64,000 nt of DNA from assembly GCA_963971575.1 (NCBI GenBank), contig OZ020611.1:147276419-147340418 (forward strand), in the 5' to 3' direction. The translations under genes and the position numbers were made by a program. Within the stretch, counting starts at the first letter, position 1, and each line of letters begins with the position of its first letter. The notes beneath the pieces were generated by a model, which had not been told where the DNA came from, made no database searches, and saw only the letters and a program-made list of their open reading frames with translations. Positions 30,424-41,555 of this stretch are shown here, piece by piece. This DNA comes from Liopterus haemorrhoidalis (lineage: Eukaryota > Arthropoda > Insecta > Coleoptera > Dytiscidae).

Positions 30424-31989
30424 CAGTGCCGCAACAACATAAATTGGCGCCTGGTGCTTAAAATTATTTGGCGCCCCCTCTCTAATGGCATACGCAATTT
30501 TTTAAATTTCGTGGTAGGCTGATTGCATCAGTAAGGGAACGTTTAAGACATTTACTTACGTTGTTTTCTTCACCAAAATGTTATTTAAGATATTTACTTT
30601 CCATATTTTATCGAGAATCCTTAAAATCTTATTGTTTTATTTTGATGCAAGTGGAAATAAAAAACATACCTTAATTCATAAAAATCACAAAATCACCAGT
30701 AAAGGAACACTTACTCCTAATAAAGGAACTATCTTATTACCAGTAAAGCAAAATACAAAAATATATATTATTAAGTCATTTTTTAACAATGAATTTATAA
30801 AAAACATTCGTTGGTATTATTTTTTGGTTTAGTTTTAACGTTTTTCTTTGGTTTGGTTGAAATTGCAATATTAACGATTATATTAACAAATTATGTTAAT
30901 AAACTCAAAAATCATGATAAACAACTAATATAAAAAGGGACAAAATATAAACTCTAGGTCAATGAAACACCTAAAATGAAACACAAAAGGGCTAAAGAAA
31001 TATTATATTATATAACTGAAAATCATATTAAATAAGAAAATATAGATTTAATGAGAAAAAAAAAAAAAAAAAAAAATGGGATATTTAAACAACAAATAAT
31101 AAATATTTTAGTATTTTAATAATATATTATATAATCACTTTAACGAAATGGAAAATTAAATTAATTGAACTTTTCTGGCTTTTAACTGTGAGAATTCGTT
31201 AGTTGAGTCTTCATAATTTAATGACTGCGCTATAGTATTTTCTATTGATATTAAAGCTAAATTTGACAATCTATCTTGGCCCATTGTAGAACGCAAATAA
31301 TTTTTTATTAACTTTAATTTACTAAAACTGCGTTCATTCGAAGCAACAGTTACTGGGAGCGTTAAAAATATGCGCAGCGCAATGCCAATATTAGGCTACA
31401 CATCTTTTAAATCATAAGTGTGGATCCCTTCTAATAATTGCATTGGAGTGGCAGTTGTACAGTCATCAATTAATGATCTTGCCTGTCATTTGAAACTTTC
31501 GATTTCAAAAGAAAATTCGATTGGATCTAAATCTTTACAATATTTGGCAGCAAGATTTGTAGCATTTTTTAAAAATTCTTCTGTAGACATTATTGCAAGA
31601 GAATATCCTGTCAAGAAAGTAAAATCAGAACAAACGTCTCGAAATGATTCGTATCTCCAATTGATTTGAGATAATATAGTATCAATTACCATGTAACACT
31701 CTTTATCAAAATATCTTTGGATGTTGCTAGGTGCGTTTCGTCCTCTGTCTTTTCATCCAATACACAAGTTTTATGTACTATTCGAAATAATATAGTTTGA
31801 ATTTACTTTTCTTAACTAACAAGTTTCTAAAAAAAAAAAAAAAAGAAATCTTTTATGAAATCAATTTTGTGTTGATTATAGTTTATTAATATATATTTAA
31901 AAAAAAAATGAAATTTGGCAATTTGGCGCCCTTATTAGTCCGGCGCCTGGTGCGGCGGCACCTCTCGCACCACCCTTGTTGCGCCACTG
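30424..31989 (-). mobile_element. hAT element with degenerate transposase
   Basis: Termini CAGTGCCGCAACAACAT and (reverse complement of right end) CAGTGGCGCAACAAGG, subterminal GGCGCC motifs, and a perfect 8-bp duplication GCAGGTTG (30416-30423, 31990-31997). Confidence 0.92.
31142..31700 (-). pseudogene. hAT transposase (ZMYM/KRAB-hAT type), C-terminal part
   Basis: Minus-strand pieces: VIDTILSQINWRYESFRDVC, STEEFLKNATNLAAKYCKDL and, after stops and a frameshift, TLPVTVASNERSFSKLKLIK, NYLRSTMGQDRLSNLALISI and EDSTNEFSQLKARK. This matches the helical insertion and dimerisation domain (TLPVT.AS.ERSFSKLK) of the hAT group related to ZMYM1-like and 52-kDa repressor proteins. The catalytic core and zinc-finger N-terminus are missing. 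Confidence 0.85.
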
Positions 31990-32247
31990 GCAGGTTGTCT
32001 TGTAAATCGAATACAATTTATTATTAGGTTTAAAACATACCTGCTTTTGTCAACTCTTTCGTTGTGTTCTACTGCGTTTCTACAGACTGAGTTCAACTGG
32101 GTTAAAATATTTGATTTGCCAAGTATAGAAAAACTAAAAACATTGGGACAAGCTCATAATCATTTACTTAAATCTACAAAAAAAATTGACGTTTATGAAA
32201 AGAGTGCGATTTAATAAACCCTGATACTGTGTCAGAGCGAGAAATAT
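31990..32247. other. intergenic sequence
   Basis: No gene recognised; it starts with the right target duplication of the hAT element. Confidence 0.4.
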
Positions 32248-32776
32248 TGTCACGTGGGTGGTTTGATTGAGACACAACTCCTGGTTTCAACATAACAAAT
32301 TTATTAAACATTTATCAAATTTACAATATAATGTTTGAATTGGTCCATGGAGTTGGGGAAGTCTTCGGTCTACCCCGTGTAGGCCAGGATCGGCTTGGAC
32401 CTTTCTCCGAGACGGGGGCTACCCATCCGGGAGTCGAGGAGCCTGGAGAAGTCTTCTCCCACTCACATGGTGACTGCTTGCTTGGCTTCACCATCGTTAC
32501 AAGAATCTGGCGTCAGTGTCTTGGTCGTCACCTTGTGGACTAACACGTGCAGCGGAGTTGGCTATGTTCCACTGCTTCCATTTTTTTGTAACGAAAGTTT
32601 ATCCCAGTTCCAATATTCATTCATCATGACAAATATTTCCTCATTACGAAAATGCAGTGTGTGCATTTCGTAATCAGGCCACATACGTCAGACGCTGACG
32701 AATAGTTTTTAATCAGACAGCTGACCGTCACAATGTCTAGATGTCGTAATCCTGACCTAGGATTACCTATGTGACA
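32248..32776 (-). mobile_element. solo LTR
   Basis: 529 bp bounded by TGTCACGTGG and CTATGTGACA (TG...CA ends, inverted 6-bp TGTCAC/GTGACA), with a 4-bp duplication ATAT on both sides. A minus-strand AATAAA-like TTTAATAAATTTG near the low-coordinate end suggests the LTR reads on the minus strand. GC content is higher than surroundings. No gag/pol beside it, so it probably arose by LTR-LTR recombination. Plus-strand frames of 70-92 codons inside are not supported as genes. Confidence 0.75.
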
Positions 32777-33594
32777 ATATGATTAGTAGTACGTAGTTGC
32801 ATTTGCTAGTAGTGCTACTAAAATTTAGTAAAATATTATGAGCTTTTCCCATTATGTTCATATGTACCTTCGATTTCTCACGTATTTTAATTTTTTCCCA
32901 GTTGTGCACTAAATCCGTGATACCGTTCTCTGTCCATGTTAATTCTTCCCCGAATAAAACGCAAGGAAATCAAAACACAGTTTGATTTTCGTTGCATCCG
33001 CAAATTAAAATATCCTTTAAAATTTATGAACAAATAAAGTTTGAGTTATATATTTTGAATTGAGTTATATTATTTGGTGTTCCGTGAGAAAAAAGTTTGG
33101 CAGACACAGCTTTAGGGAAAAGAAAGGAGTTTGATGAGCTCTACTGAATAGGGAGAATTTTCAAGCATTGCGCTGCATTTACTGCAACAGATAACTGCTC
33201 CATTGAGAGATAAATTGAGTGAAAAAGAAATTGATTTATATAGTTTCTAGTTGTTATTGATAACAGACAAACAAACTGTAGCTATCCTGCTGACAGTGGC
33301 GTAAATAGGGGTATGCAAGTTATGCCGTAGCATAGTGGCCCAATGCTCTAGGGGGCCCTTAGATGTTCTGCAGAATTAGAGCTACATATTTCAGTTATAA
33401 ATTAAAAAAGAAAATAAAAACAGAATGTGATTTTTGCCTGTATAATAACATATTTATGATGTAGATTTGGGGCAATTAGTTAACGTTAATTTGGTGCATA
33501 GCGACGACGGCTATTTGCGATTGAGGCCCTTGGAACTAGACTAAAAAGAAGATACTTTTTATTTTTAATAACTGTACACTTGTAATAATCTAAG
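32777..33594. other. intergenic sequence with hAT-type fragments
   Basis: CAGTGGCGTAAATAGGGGTA at about 33294 and a GGGGGCCC stretch look like a decayed hAT end. No gene. Confidence 0.4.
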
Positions 33595-34006
33595 GGCCGG
33601 TTTTTCAATTCATGGTTAAGTGTTGGTTAGCTCAAATCAATGGTTAACGACATATTGCAGTGTTTCCCAAAGTGTAGTACGCGTACCCCTAGGGGTACGA
33701 GAAGGATTTGTAGGGGGTACGCTGGGAATGAGTGACGTATAAGTGTTGATTTACACTTTACAGTGATAGCTGACGCATCGTCCTGTACTTGCAACATAAA
33801 CAATGCTATCATTCTCATTAACTAATATAAATATAATTAACGTTATTATATAATATAATTTGTTATATATCGTTTATTACTATTACCATTATAACTATTT
33901 AAATAATACATGTTTTTTTATTGTTAATAAAGAAAATGCGATTTTTCCTAATGGAGGGGGTACACTTTGGGAAACACTGACATATTGGCAATATAATAAT
34001 TACTAG
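33595..34006. repeat. family B MITE, interrupted copy
   Basis: GGGCCGGTTTTTCAATTCAT, then TTGGTTAGCTCAAATCAATG and ACATATTGGCAATATAATAA; the same sequence occurs uninterrupted at 35957-36095. The hAT MITE at 33658 sits inside ACATATTG. Confidence 0.65.
33658..33979. mobile_element. hAT MITE (CAGTGTTTCCCAAAGTGT)
   Basis: 322 bp between CAGTGTTTCCCAAAGTGT and ACTTTGGGAAACACTG, with subterminal GTACCCCTA/GGGGGTAC. Perfect 8-bp duplication ACATATTG (33650-33657, 33980-33987). The 63-codon minus frame overlapping it is spurious. Confidence 0.93.
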
Positions 34007-34697
34007 AACCGCAACTATGGTCCATTTCAAATTAGAAAAAAGTAGGTAGCGCTGCGAACCGAGTGCGATTTACACTGGACAAATACATTATAGCAGGAAA
34101 TTTAAAATAAGTTACAATTAGGGCATGGGCGTAGTAACTGGGTTAGCAAGTGATTTTTTTAAATATAAAAAAGGTTAATAAGATATTTAAATAAACAAAG
34201 CAGATAATACACTTACGTTATTTATACGATATAAATTCAGTTTAATGGAAATTTAGTTAAAAGTTTAGTTAAGTTAAAAACATATTAATTTTTAAAAATG
34301 ATGTACTATATAAAAAGAGAGATTTGGCTAAAAGAGTTTAAATAAAGCAATAAAACAAACAATATATCTTCAGAGCTAAAGTTTCTTATTTAAATATTTA
34401 TTGTAAATAAAAATTAAAAATATATGTATATATGAAGGTCTAAAAATTATATCAATAACTTCTTCTTTGTGCACTATCAGCTGGGCTGTCTTTTGGCCTC
34501 ACATTAGTCCTCTATATTAATCTGTTAATTGTCAAATGACAAAAAATATTTATATGTGAAATAACCTAAAAAATATATAACTGCGTAAAAACAAATTACA
34601 TAGAGAATTTTCTCCATAAAATCTACGCCAAGAATATAAATAAAAGTCTAAATATGTAAATAATAACCAAATATACGAAAAAAATAAAATAATTAAA
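34007..34697. repeat. family H segment, unit 1
   Basis: About 600 bp (GTAGGTAGCGCTGCGAACCG, ACACTTACGTTATTTATACG, AGAGAGATTTGGCTAAAAGA, AAATCTACGCCAAGAATATA) repeated at 34735-35290, i.e. a local segmental duplication. Confidence 0.75.
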
Positions 34698-35581
34698 TCC
34701 GTCTCAATTTGTAATACGACACTATACTCTATTTTAAATTAGAAAAGAGTAGATAGCGCTGCGAACCGAGTACGATTTACACAGGACAAATACAGAATAG
34801 CAGGAAATTTAAAATACAGTTACAGGGTTAGCAAGTGATTTTTTTTAAATATAAAAATATAATTGGTTAATTAGATATTGAAATAAGCAAGGCAGATAAT
34901 ACACTTACGTTATTTATACGATATAGATTCAGTATAATGGGAAATTTAAAAAAGTTAAAAACATATTAATATTTAAAAAATATGTTTTATATATAAAAAG
35001 AGAGATTTGGCTAAAAGAGTTTAAATAGAGCAAAAAATTATATCAATAATTTCTTCTTTGGCCTCACCTTAGTCCTCTATTTTGATCTGTTAATTGTCAA
35101 GTGTCAAAAAATATTTATATGTCAGATAACCTAAAAAAATACATAACTGCGTAAAAACAAATGGAGAATTACATGGAGAATTTACTCCATAAAATCTACG
35201 CCAAGAATATAAATAAAAGTCTAAATATGCAAATAATAACAAAATATACGAAAAATATAAAATAATATAAATAATATATATTTCCAATATACGACTCTGA
35301 ACATCTGTCAACTTGGACTAAAAACAATATTTTAACAGTGTAATAGGGATGGTGTTCTAAACCAATCAGAAACTAGGACAAACAGCTCCTATCTTCTTAC
35401 ACACATTTTTCTAAGCTGACATAGAGCATAAATCTGGTTACTTTGGTGAATGTTGTGGAATAGATAGACTTTGACGTATCCGTGTTAACCAATACTATGA
35501 CAATATTATAAATGTATTGTCAATATACAAGATAAAAAATGAACTTTCCCTGTTAGTTACGTATTACAAAATGAGACAGAT
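34698..35581. mobile_element. family G inverted-repeat element containing family H unit 2
   Basis: Left end TCCGTCTCAATTTGTAATAC and right end (reverse complement) ATCTGTCTCATTTTGTAATA match the terminal repeats of the element at 60661-61138. The interior is mostly family H unit 2 plus ACTCTGAACATCTGTCA and CAGCTCCTATCTTCTTACAC, which recur again at about 35580-35735. Confidence 0.6.
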
Positions 35582-36143
35582 AATATAAATAATATATATT
35601 TTCAATGTACGACACTGAACATCTGTCAGCTTGGACTAAAAACAATATTTTAACATTGTAATAGGAAACCAATCCGAAGCAAGGACAAACAGCTTCTATC
35701 TTCTTACACACATTTTTCTAAGGTGACATAGAGCATAGCTTTTTCTGGGCCCTGTGGAAGGTTGTTCAAAAAGGTTATCTACAGTCTGACTTGGCCTTCC
35801 ATTGACGATTTTTTGGGTCTTCTTTCGACTTGGGCCCTGTGCCTGTGCACCTGTTGCACCTGCCTAGTTACGGCACTGATAATTACCATAAGTTTCCACG
35901 GTAACCAGAGACTTAACTACCAAGTGAAAAAATTAAAAAAATGTCATAGGAGTATAAGGGCCGGGTACAATTCATGGGTTACCTGTTGGTTAGCTCAAAT
36001 CAATGGCTAACGACATATTTGCAATATAATAATTACCATAAGTTTCCACGGTAACCACTAGCCAGAGACTTAACTGCCGATTGTAAAACTAGCCGTAACA
36101 GTTTTATTAACCTGCGAGAGGGATGTCGGCAGTGGATGCGTCA
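35582..36143. other. mixed repeat fragments
   Basis: Partial third repeat of the CTGAACATCTGTCAGCTTGG segment, a hAT-type right end (TTACGGCACTG at about 35867), and an intact family B copy at about 35957-36095 (GGGCCGGG...AAACTAGCC). No gene. Confidence 0.5.
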
Positions 36144-36786
36144 AGGTAGCCATACACGGTGAGGGTTTCCTCAAGGAAAAAGCCTCAAGGAATTCCTTGA
36201 GGAATTCCTCTACCGAACCCTCGCTCACACACGGAGAGGATTGGCCTCAAGGACCACAACTTACGCGTAGACTTGTGCGTAGAATCAGCAGATGCTCCTG
36301 ATTTCATCGATTCATTAATTTTTTTATTCTCTTTTCGGAGAGCTCTTCTGATATTGTTTATTTTTTTAATTATGTCATTTTTTGTAGCTTTCGCGTCCGC
36401 TTCTTTTATTTTTTCCAATAATTTCGCGTAAGCAGCCTCCTTTTTATTTCTATCATGGTATTCTTTAGAACTTACTTGCCACAAGCAACGTTCATTTTCA
36501 TACATTAGTATGAATTCCGATAAAAATTCTCTAGACATGACTAAATAAATTCGACACTCACTTTACAAATCCTCAAGGCCGACTGTCGACAGCACACACA
36601 CGCCAGTAAGAGTCTGGGCTGAAAGCCAATTACAATCAAGGCCGAAATATGATTTTTGTTCGGGATTTTTTGGCCTCAAGTACCGGCCGCGGCCTCACGG
36701 ACGCCGCCATACACGGTGAGAATTTCCTCAAGGCTTGGACTGTTCAGGCCAAACCTTGAGGAAATCCGCACCGTGTATGGCTACCT
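36144..36786 (-). mobile_element. PIF/Harbinger-type element encoding a MADF domain
   Basis: Terminal repeats AGGTAGCCATACACGGTGAG and (reverse complement of right end) AGGTAGCCATACACGGTGCG, 3-bp duplication TCA (36141-36143, 36787-36789). Subterminal CCTCAAGG motifs occur several times on both sides. No DDE nuclease is present, so it is non-autonomous. Confidence 0.8.
36185..36538 (-). CDS. MADF-domain protein of a Harbinger-type element
   Basis: A 117-codon frame. Residues about 6-75 fit a MADF (Myb/SANT-like) DNA-binding domain: FLSEFILMYENERCLW, SSKEYHDRNKKEAAYAKLLE and KKINNIRRALRKENKKI, with the expected LW, Y..R and I..LR...E positions. PIF/Harbinger elements normally encode such a protein next to the DDE nuclease, to bind the ends and bring the nuclease to the nucleus. 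The last 20 residues are translated from the terminal repeat, so the protein was shortened by an internal deletion. The domain itself has no stop or frameshift and could still bind DNA. Whether it is expressed cannot be told from sequence. Confidence 0.75.
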   Translation of the reverse strand: MSREFLSEFILMYENERCLWQVSSKEYHDRNKKEAAYAKLLEKIKEADAKATKNDIIKKINNIRRALRKENKKINESMKSGASADSTHKSTRKLWSLRPILSVCERGFGRGIPQGIP

Positions 36787-37622
36787 TCAGGAATGCGCTA
36801 AAATACACAAGAAGTCCACCTGAGACCGTCTTGGGCCCCAGTGTGATTGTTTAATGCTCAGAATTAAATTCACAGAATAAATAAGGATACAAATTAAAAA
36901 CAGAATAAATCAGAATTGTTTATTTGATGATTTTTTGCCATCAGTTTTAGAATATGTATCTTTATATAGCATGTATATCTTTATACTATACTACATATGC
37001 TATAAAGTTTATAGCATATGTAGTATGTTAAATCCATTATATATTAAAATTAATGATTTTTGAGCATGTATGTATGTTTTTTGTGTATGCTTTTAGGTAC
37101 GAAAATATATTATTTATGTTATAAGGAGGACTAATATGTATTTACCTAATGTATTTTTATTATTTCCTCCTTGGTGTCCTAAACACGAGCTTATAATGAT
37201 CAATTCTTTCAGGCATGACAGAGTTAAAAGTGTCCCACCTTTTTGATACGTAAATAAGCACGGTGGAATATTTTTTATACCACGTCGAAAAATTATAAGT
37301 GAACAAAGGTTACAAACTAGTAAGTAATTTCACCAACAGATGTCACACTGGTATTTCTTTGAGTGATCAACTTAAAACTTGTCAGTATAGGTTTGACTAT
37401 GACGAAATTTTAATCTCAAAAAAAAAAGAAAGATCGGGTTGTTTAAGTCCCACCCTATAATTAAAAACTTGAATGACTTTTTATTTATTTTCGTGTTTCT
37501 TTTGTAATTTTACTTCCTTATTAGTTAAAATAAACCAACTTTGTTAAAATTTATAAAAATAAAATTTCTGTGCAACATGGGTGTTTTTATTTTCTAAAAT
37601 TACGTGCCTCAAAGAGTTGTTA
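36787..37622. other. AT-rich intergenic sequence with a 39-bp near-perfect palindrome
   Basis: At 36988-37026 two 19-bp arms (ATACTACATATGCTATAAA and its exact reverse complement) flank one G. No gene. Confidence 0.6.
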
Positions 37623-38465
37623 TTAGGTCGTCAAGGATGAAATTTGTATAAAAAAAAGGTATAGTTGATTGATAACTTACAAATATAAGGAATTATTTTA
37701 TTCATCAAAGTATGCACAAATATTGTCTATACACTTTTGCCATTTAAGCGGCAGGTTGTTCAGGCCGGTGATATAAAACCCTGGCGGACGAGAGTCAATT
37801 AATTCCTGGAAGGCCAGTTTTACAGCATTGTCGGAATTAAACTGTTTTATTATTAAAAAGTTGACCAAATTGCGGAAGAAGTGGTAGTCAGTGGGGGCTA
37901 GGTCTGGTGAGTACGGAGGATGATGAAGAAGTTCCAATTCCAATTCCTGTAGTTTTGCCACAGTCATTTGTGCAGTGTGTGGTCTAGCGTTATCATGCAA
38001 TAAGATAGGAATCAATCTGTTGACCAATCTAGGCTGGTTTTCTTTAAGTTTTTGCATCATTTCGTCCAGTTGGTTACAGTATATTTCTGCTGTGGCCATC
38101 TGATGAGCCAGTTTTTTTTTAAGTTACCAGTTCGAAATTTGACGAACCAATTTGATATTGTCTGCTGCGAAGTAACACTAGAGCCAAATACACTTTATGT
38201 TTCGCGCGGTCTGCGATGCCGTCGTTCCACGTAAGAACTACTTCATAATAGTGCGAAGTTCCGACCGTTCCATTTTCAACAAAATTAATTTAAAAAAAAA
38301 GTTTTTGATATTTTTTAGAGCAAGCAATGATTTCTTTAAACAGGACAGAAGAGTAACTTTACAAAAAAAAAAAAAAAAAAACAGAACGATAAAATATTAA
38401 GCCAATGTCAAATAATAAGCTGTTAAAGTTGGCAATATTATTAAATTTCATCCTTGACGACCTGA
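37623..38465 (-). mobile_element. internally deleted mariner element, copy 1
   Basis: Ends TTAGGTCGTCAAGGATGAAA and (reverse complement of right end) TCAGGTCGTCAAGGATGAAA, flanked by TA on both sides. 843 bp, shorter than a full mariner of about 1.3 kb. Related copy at 53919-54870. Confidence 0.9.
37698..38273 (-). pseudogene. mariner transposase with internal deletion
   Basis: Minus strand. The N-terminal part is broken by stops (MERSELRTIMK, then LRGTTASQTARNI: helix-turn-helix region). The C-terminal part is open for 133 codons: LLHDNARPHTAQMTVAKLQ and HPPYSPDLAPTDYHFFRNL, with the second and third catalytic Asp at 34-residue spacing. The segment with the first Asp (TGDE) has been deleted, so the protein is inactive. 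The ending WQKCIDN.CAYFDE is typical. Confidence 0.9.
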
Positions 38466-39221
38466 TAGTTGATCCAACCCCAAAATTATTTTTCAAACAA
38501 TTGGCTACTGAGACTTTACTTTTAACTTTCATCTTTTTTAAAGATTTATAAATAATGTGGGGGGGGGGCAAGAATTATTTCACATAGGGGCCCATGAGTT
38601 CTAGTTACATCACTGCCTGCTGACGAACTGTTCTCGTATTTTTCTTCAATTCTAACATCGAGTTTTCATTGGTAAATTTTATGGTTTCCCACCATGCACC
38701 CTGAAAGAACTGATCACTCTTCCATTTGAATGCAATTAATTAAAACGTACAATTCAATCAAATCAATTGAAGCCCCACCTTCGCACGCAGAATGAATACC
38801 AGGAAAATTGAACCTTGGATTGTCCTACGCTCTTTATGATGTATTGTCCCATCGTCATTATATTATATTATTTTAATTAAATGTTTCAACATTCGTTGTG
38901 CCATAGTGTGCTAGTTATGTGCTTCTATTACTAAGGATGGATGGCGTTTAGTAATGCAACTGATAACGTTAAAATAATTGTTCTTAAATGCTTCCTTTAA
39001 AAAATATCATTACTTGTCCTAGAATATGCTGTATTATTAATGTGATTGTTTTACTTAGATATGTACAAAAGAGGGTCACTTTTGAATCCACTGAGCCTGA
39101 GTACTGTTAAAAAAATAATTAATATACTTTTACCACGATATCAACATGTATATGGGGGGGGGGGAGTTATGTTCTCTTTTAAGAGACGGTAAAATTCCTT
39201 TGTCTCTTAACTTGATTTAAG
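38466..39221. other. intergenic sequence
   Basis: A hAT right end (GTTCTAGTTACATCACTG, about 38597-38614) preceded by poly-G and GGGGCCCATG. Poly-G at about 39156-39167. No gene. Confidence 0.45.
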
Positions 39222-39645
39222 CTGCATTCAGAGCTCTTAAATTAACAGACTATGCTCTGTTGATTGTCACTTAAGTTTGTCCTATGGTAACGCGATGAAC
39301 CATTCAGACCTCTAAATTTAATACGGTGTAGATTGTCAATTGTGGATAGTTTTCTAAACTTATAGCTAGTGAGTTGTTTTAATGAGATAGACATATAAAC
39401 ACACATTGGCTATCACAGTCTATTGGAGAGACCGTACATATTGTATGTCTTTACATAACCTAACAAATTGTCATCGCGCCGATTACAACAAATCTCGCTC
39501 AAAATTACAAAGACAAACAGTCAATATGATCAATTTAGGTAATTAGGTTAGGTTTAGTTAGTAAAAATCTAGGGCAGCAGAATTATAAAAACCAGGGACC
39601 TGAAGCTGAACCCGAACCCGAACCGAAAACCCGAAAAAACTTTAC

Positions 39646-40050
39646 AGTCTGTTCCAAACGGTTAAGCGGAACTAGATTTTGCAATCTAGTTACTTGCATC
39701 GTTTAAATCGTGCCTTTCGGCCGTTTTGTTTAAGCTTTGTAAATCATACTTACAATAAACATTTTTTGGTTAAGGTTAATATCATTTTAAAATGTCATTT
39801 TCTTTATATTTTGATTTTTTGTGTCATTCTTAATACAAATTTCCCATTTATTTATTTTTTTGTCATTAAAATATCTAAAAAAAATATTTAATTTTGACAT
39901 ATATCATTCGTTTCCATGGTTTCATTGTTGGAATTTTAAATTTTGACATTCCAACGTGAAAAATGAAATAACCCAAGCAAGGTCCCTTCTCGTGACAACC
40001 TAAAAGAACTAAATTCCCATTTAGTTCCGCTTAACCGTTTGGAACAGACT
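39646..40050 (+). mobile_element. family J inverted-repeat MITE, copy 1
   Basis: Ends AGTCTGTTCCAAACGGTTAA / TTAACCGTTTGGAACAGACT, about 405 bp. The inner sequence includes a small hairpin CTAGATT-TTGC-AATCTAG. Confidence 0.8.
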
Positions 40051-40186
40051 TAATTAACCTTAACCAAAAAATGTTTATTGTAAGTATGATTTACAAAGCT
40101 TAAACAAAACGGACGAAAAGCACGATTTAAACGATGAAAGTAACTAGATTGCAAAATCTAGTTCCGCCTAACCGTTTGGAACAGAG
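40051..40186 (-). repeat. family J partial copy 2
   Basis: Inverted left half of family J abutting copy 1 (AACCTTAACCAAAAAATGTT through CCGTTTGGAACAGA), probably left by a deletion or a fold-back rearrangement. Confidence 0.75.
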
Positions 40187-41054
40187 TGTATTTTATTTTG
40201 AAATACGTTACAAAATCTAGTGACTTTGGTGATTGTTGTGTTGTAAATGGGCTTTAGGAAGAATGTCAACTTGTAAATATGGCTTTGATTTTTCTTAGGT
40301 TATATTCATTCAGAAATTACAAATGAAAGATTGTCATTAATATCAATTAATTGTCAAATATTTTGAAAGGTATCATTTCAGAATTACCACCTAAAGATGA
40401 TATAAATATACAACGTAAAAAATGAAGTTTCCCTCTTAGTTATGTATTAAAAAGTGAAATAGTTGGTTTAAAGACACACAGATGTCGGACTATTCGTAAC
40501 TCACTAATTTTCAAGAGCTGTAAACACTATGTCGAACGTTAAAACAGTGTATTAGAATATATGCTTAACGTATAGTGTCTACACTATACGTTCTATTAAT
40601 TTAAAGAGCTCTGAATGCAGTTTTATAGCTCATGTACTAAGCTACGGCTGTTAAACCTGAGCTATTTAAATGAAAAGTAAGTAAGTGAACCTATGGCTGT
40701 AAGCGTTAAACCGTCTGCTGTTGTTGTTGACCGCTAGCAAGAGTATGGACGTGTTCAACTCCTGCATATGCCAAATAATTTGTGTAAAAATATTTATACA
40801 AATTACAGTTCTGCTTAGTAGTTCGCAACCAGTTATATACTGTAGGTGACTCTGTATGCGGTAAATAATGCAGGTAATACTGACCAGATTACTCCTGAAT
40901 GTACTCAAATATGGCCACGAAACCTGGAGTTCTAGGCCCACCTTGGGCTGTCGCGCGAATGATATTGGTGATTAAATAGAAGCTCATCAAGCTAAGATTA
41001 ATGATCAAAATATAATTTAAAAAAAACTTTTCATTTCGATATTATAGTAAAATA
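40187..41054. other. repeat fragments, no gene
   Basis: 40198-40450 resembles the interior of the family G element at 60661-61138. 40863-40965 (ATTACTCCTGAATGTACTCA, CACGAAACCTGGAGTTCTAG) recurs inverted at about 53979-54090. 40976-41060 resembles 28640-28730. Confidence 0.5.
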
Positions 41055-41555
41055 TTGCAAATAAAATTTGACCACCATCATCAGAGGGGTTGGTATAAAA
41101 ATCTGGAAAAAAATAATGCAATGCACATGATGTTAACCGAAATAGTAAGACAGGAATTAATGTTTGAAATTATAAGTGAAAACTTATATTTTGGATACAG
41201 GAATATTACTTCCGGTGTACCTCAAGGGACACATTTAGCGCCTTTACTTTTTAACATATTCATAAATGACATATCGGAATTCTTTGTGAATTCCAAATTC
41301 ATAATTATGATAAAGATGATTTGAAATTATATAGGCCGGTTACTACAACTAATGATTGCAGAGCTATTCAAGATGATTTTGAAAGATTAATTCAATATTG
41401 CCATAATAATAAACTTAAACTAAACTTAAACAAATCTAAAACGATTTCATTCACTCGCAATAGAAATATTAACTTTGACTACAAAATTAAAAATAAAAAT
41501 ATTGAAAGTGTCACAAATTAAAGATCTGGGTATCATTCTAGACTCAAAACTATTA

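Larger units (their letters stand above)
39222..40620. mobile_element. inverted-repeat element with nested family J copies
   Basis: Terminal repeats CTGCATTCAGAGCTCTTAAA and (reverse complement of right end) CTGCATTCAGAGCTCTTTAA, about 24 bp. Target duplication not clear. It contains family J copies (39646, 40051), a family G-like segment (40198-40450), and a perfect hairpin with 12-bp arms (AACGTATAGTGT-CT-ACACTATACGTT) at 40567-40592. Confidence 0.65.

Noticed and set aside
32331..32673. Two plus-strand ORFs of 70 and 92 codons in GC-rich sequence
   Set aside because: They lie inside a solo LTR with well-defined ends, opposite to its likely reading direction.
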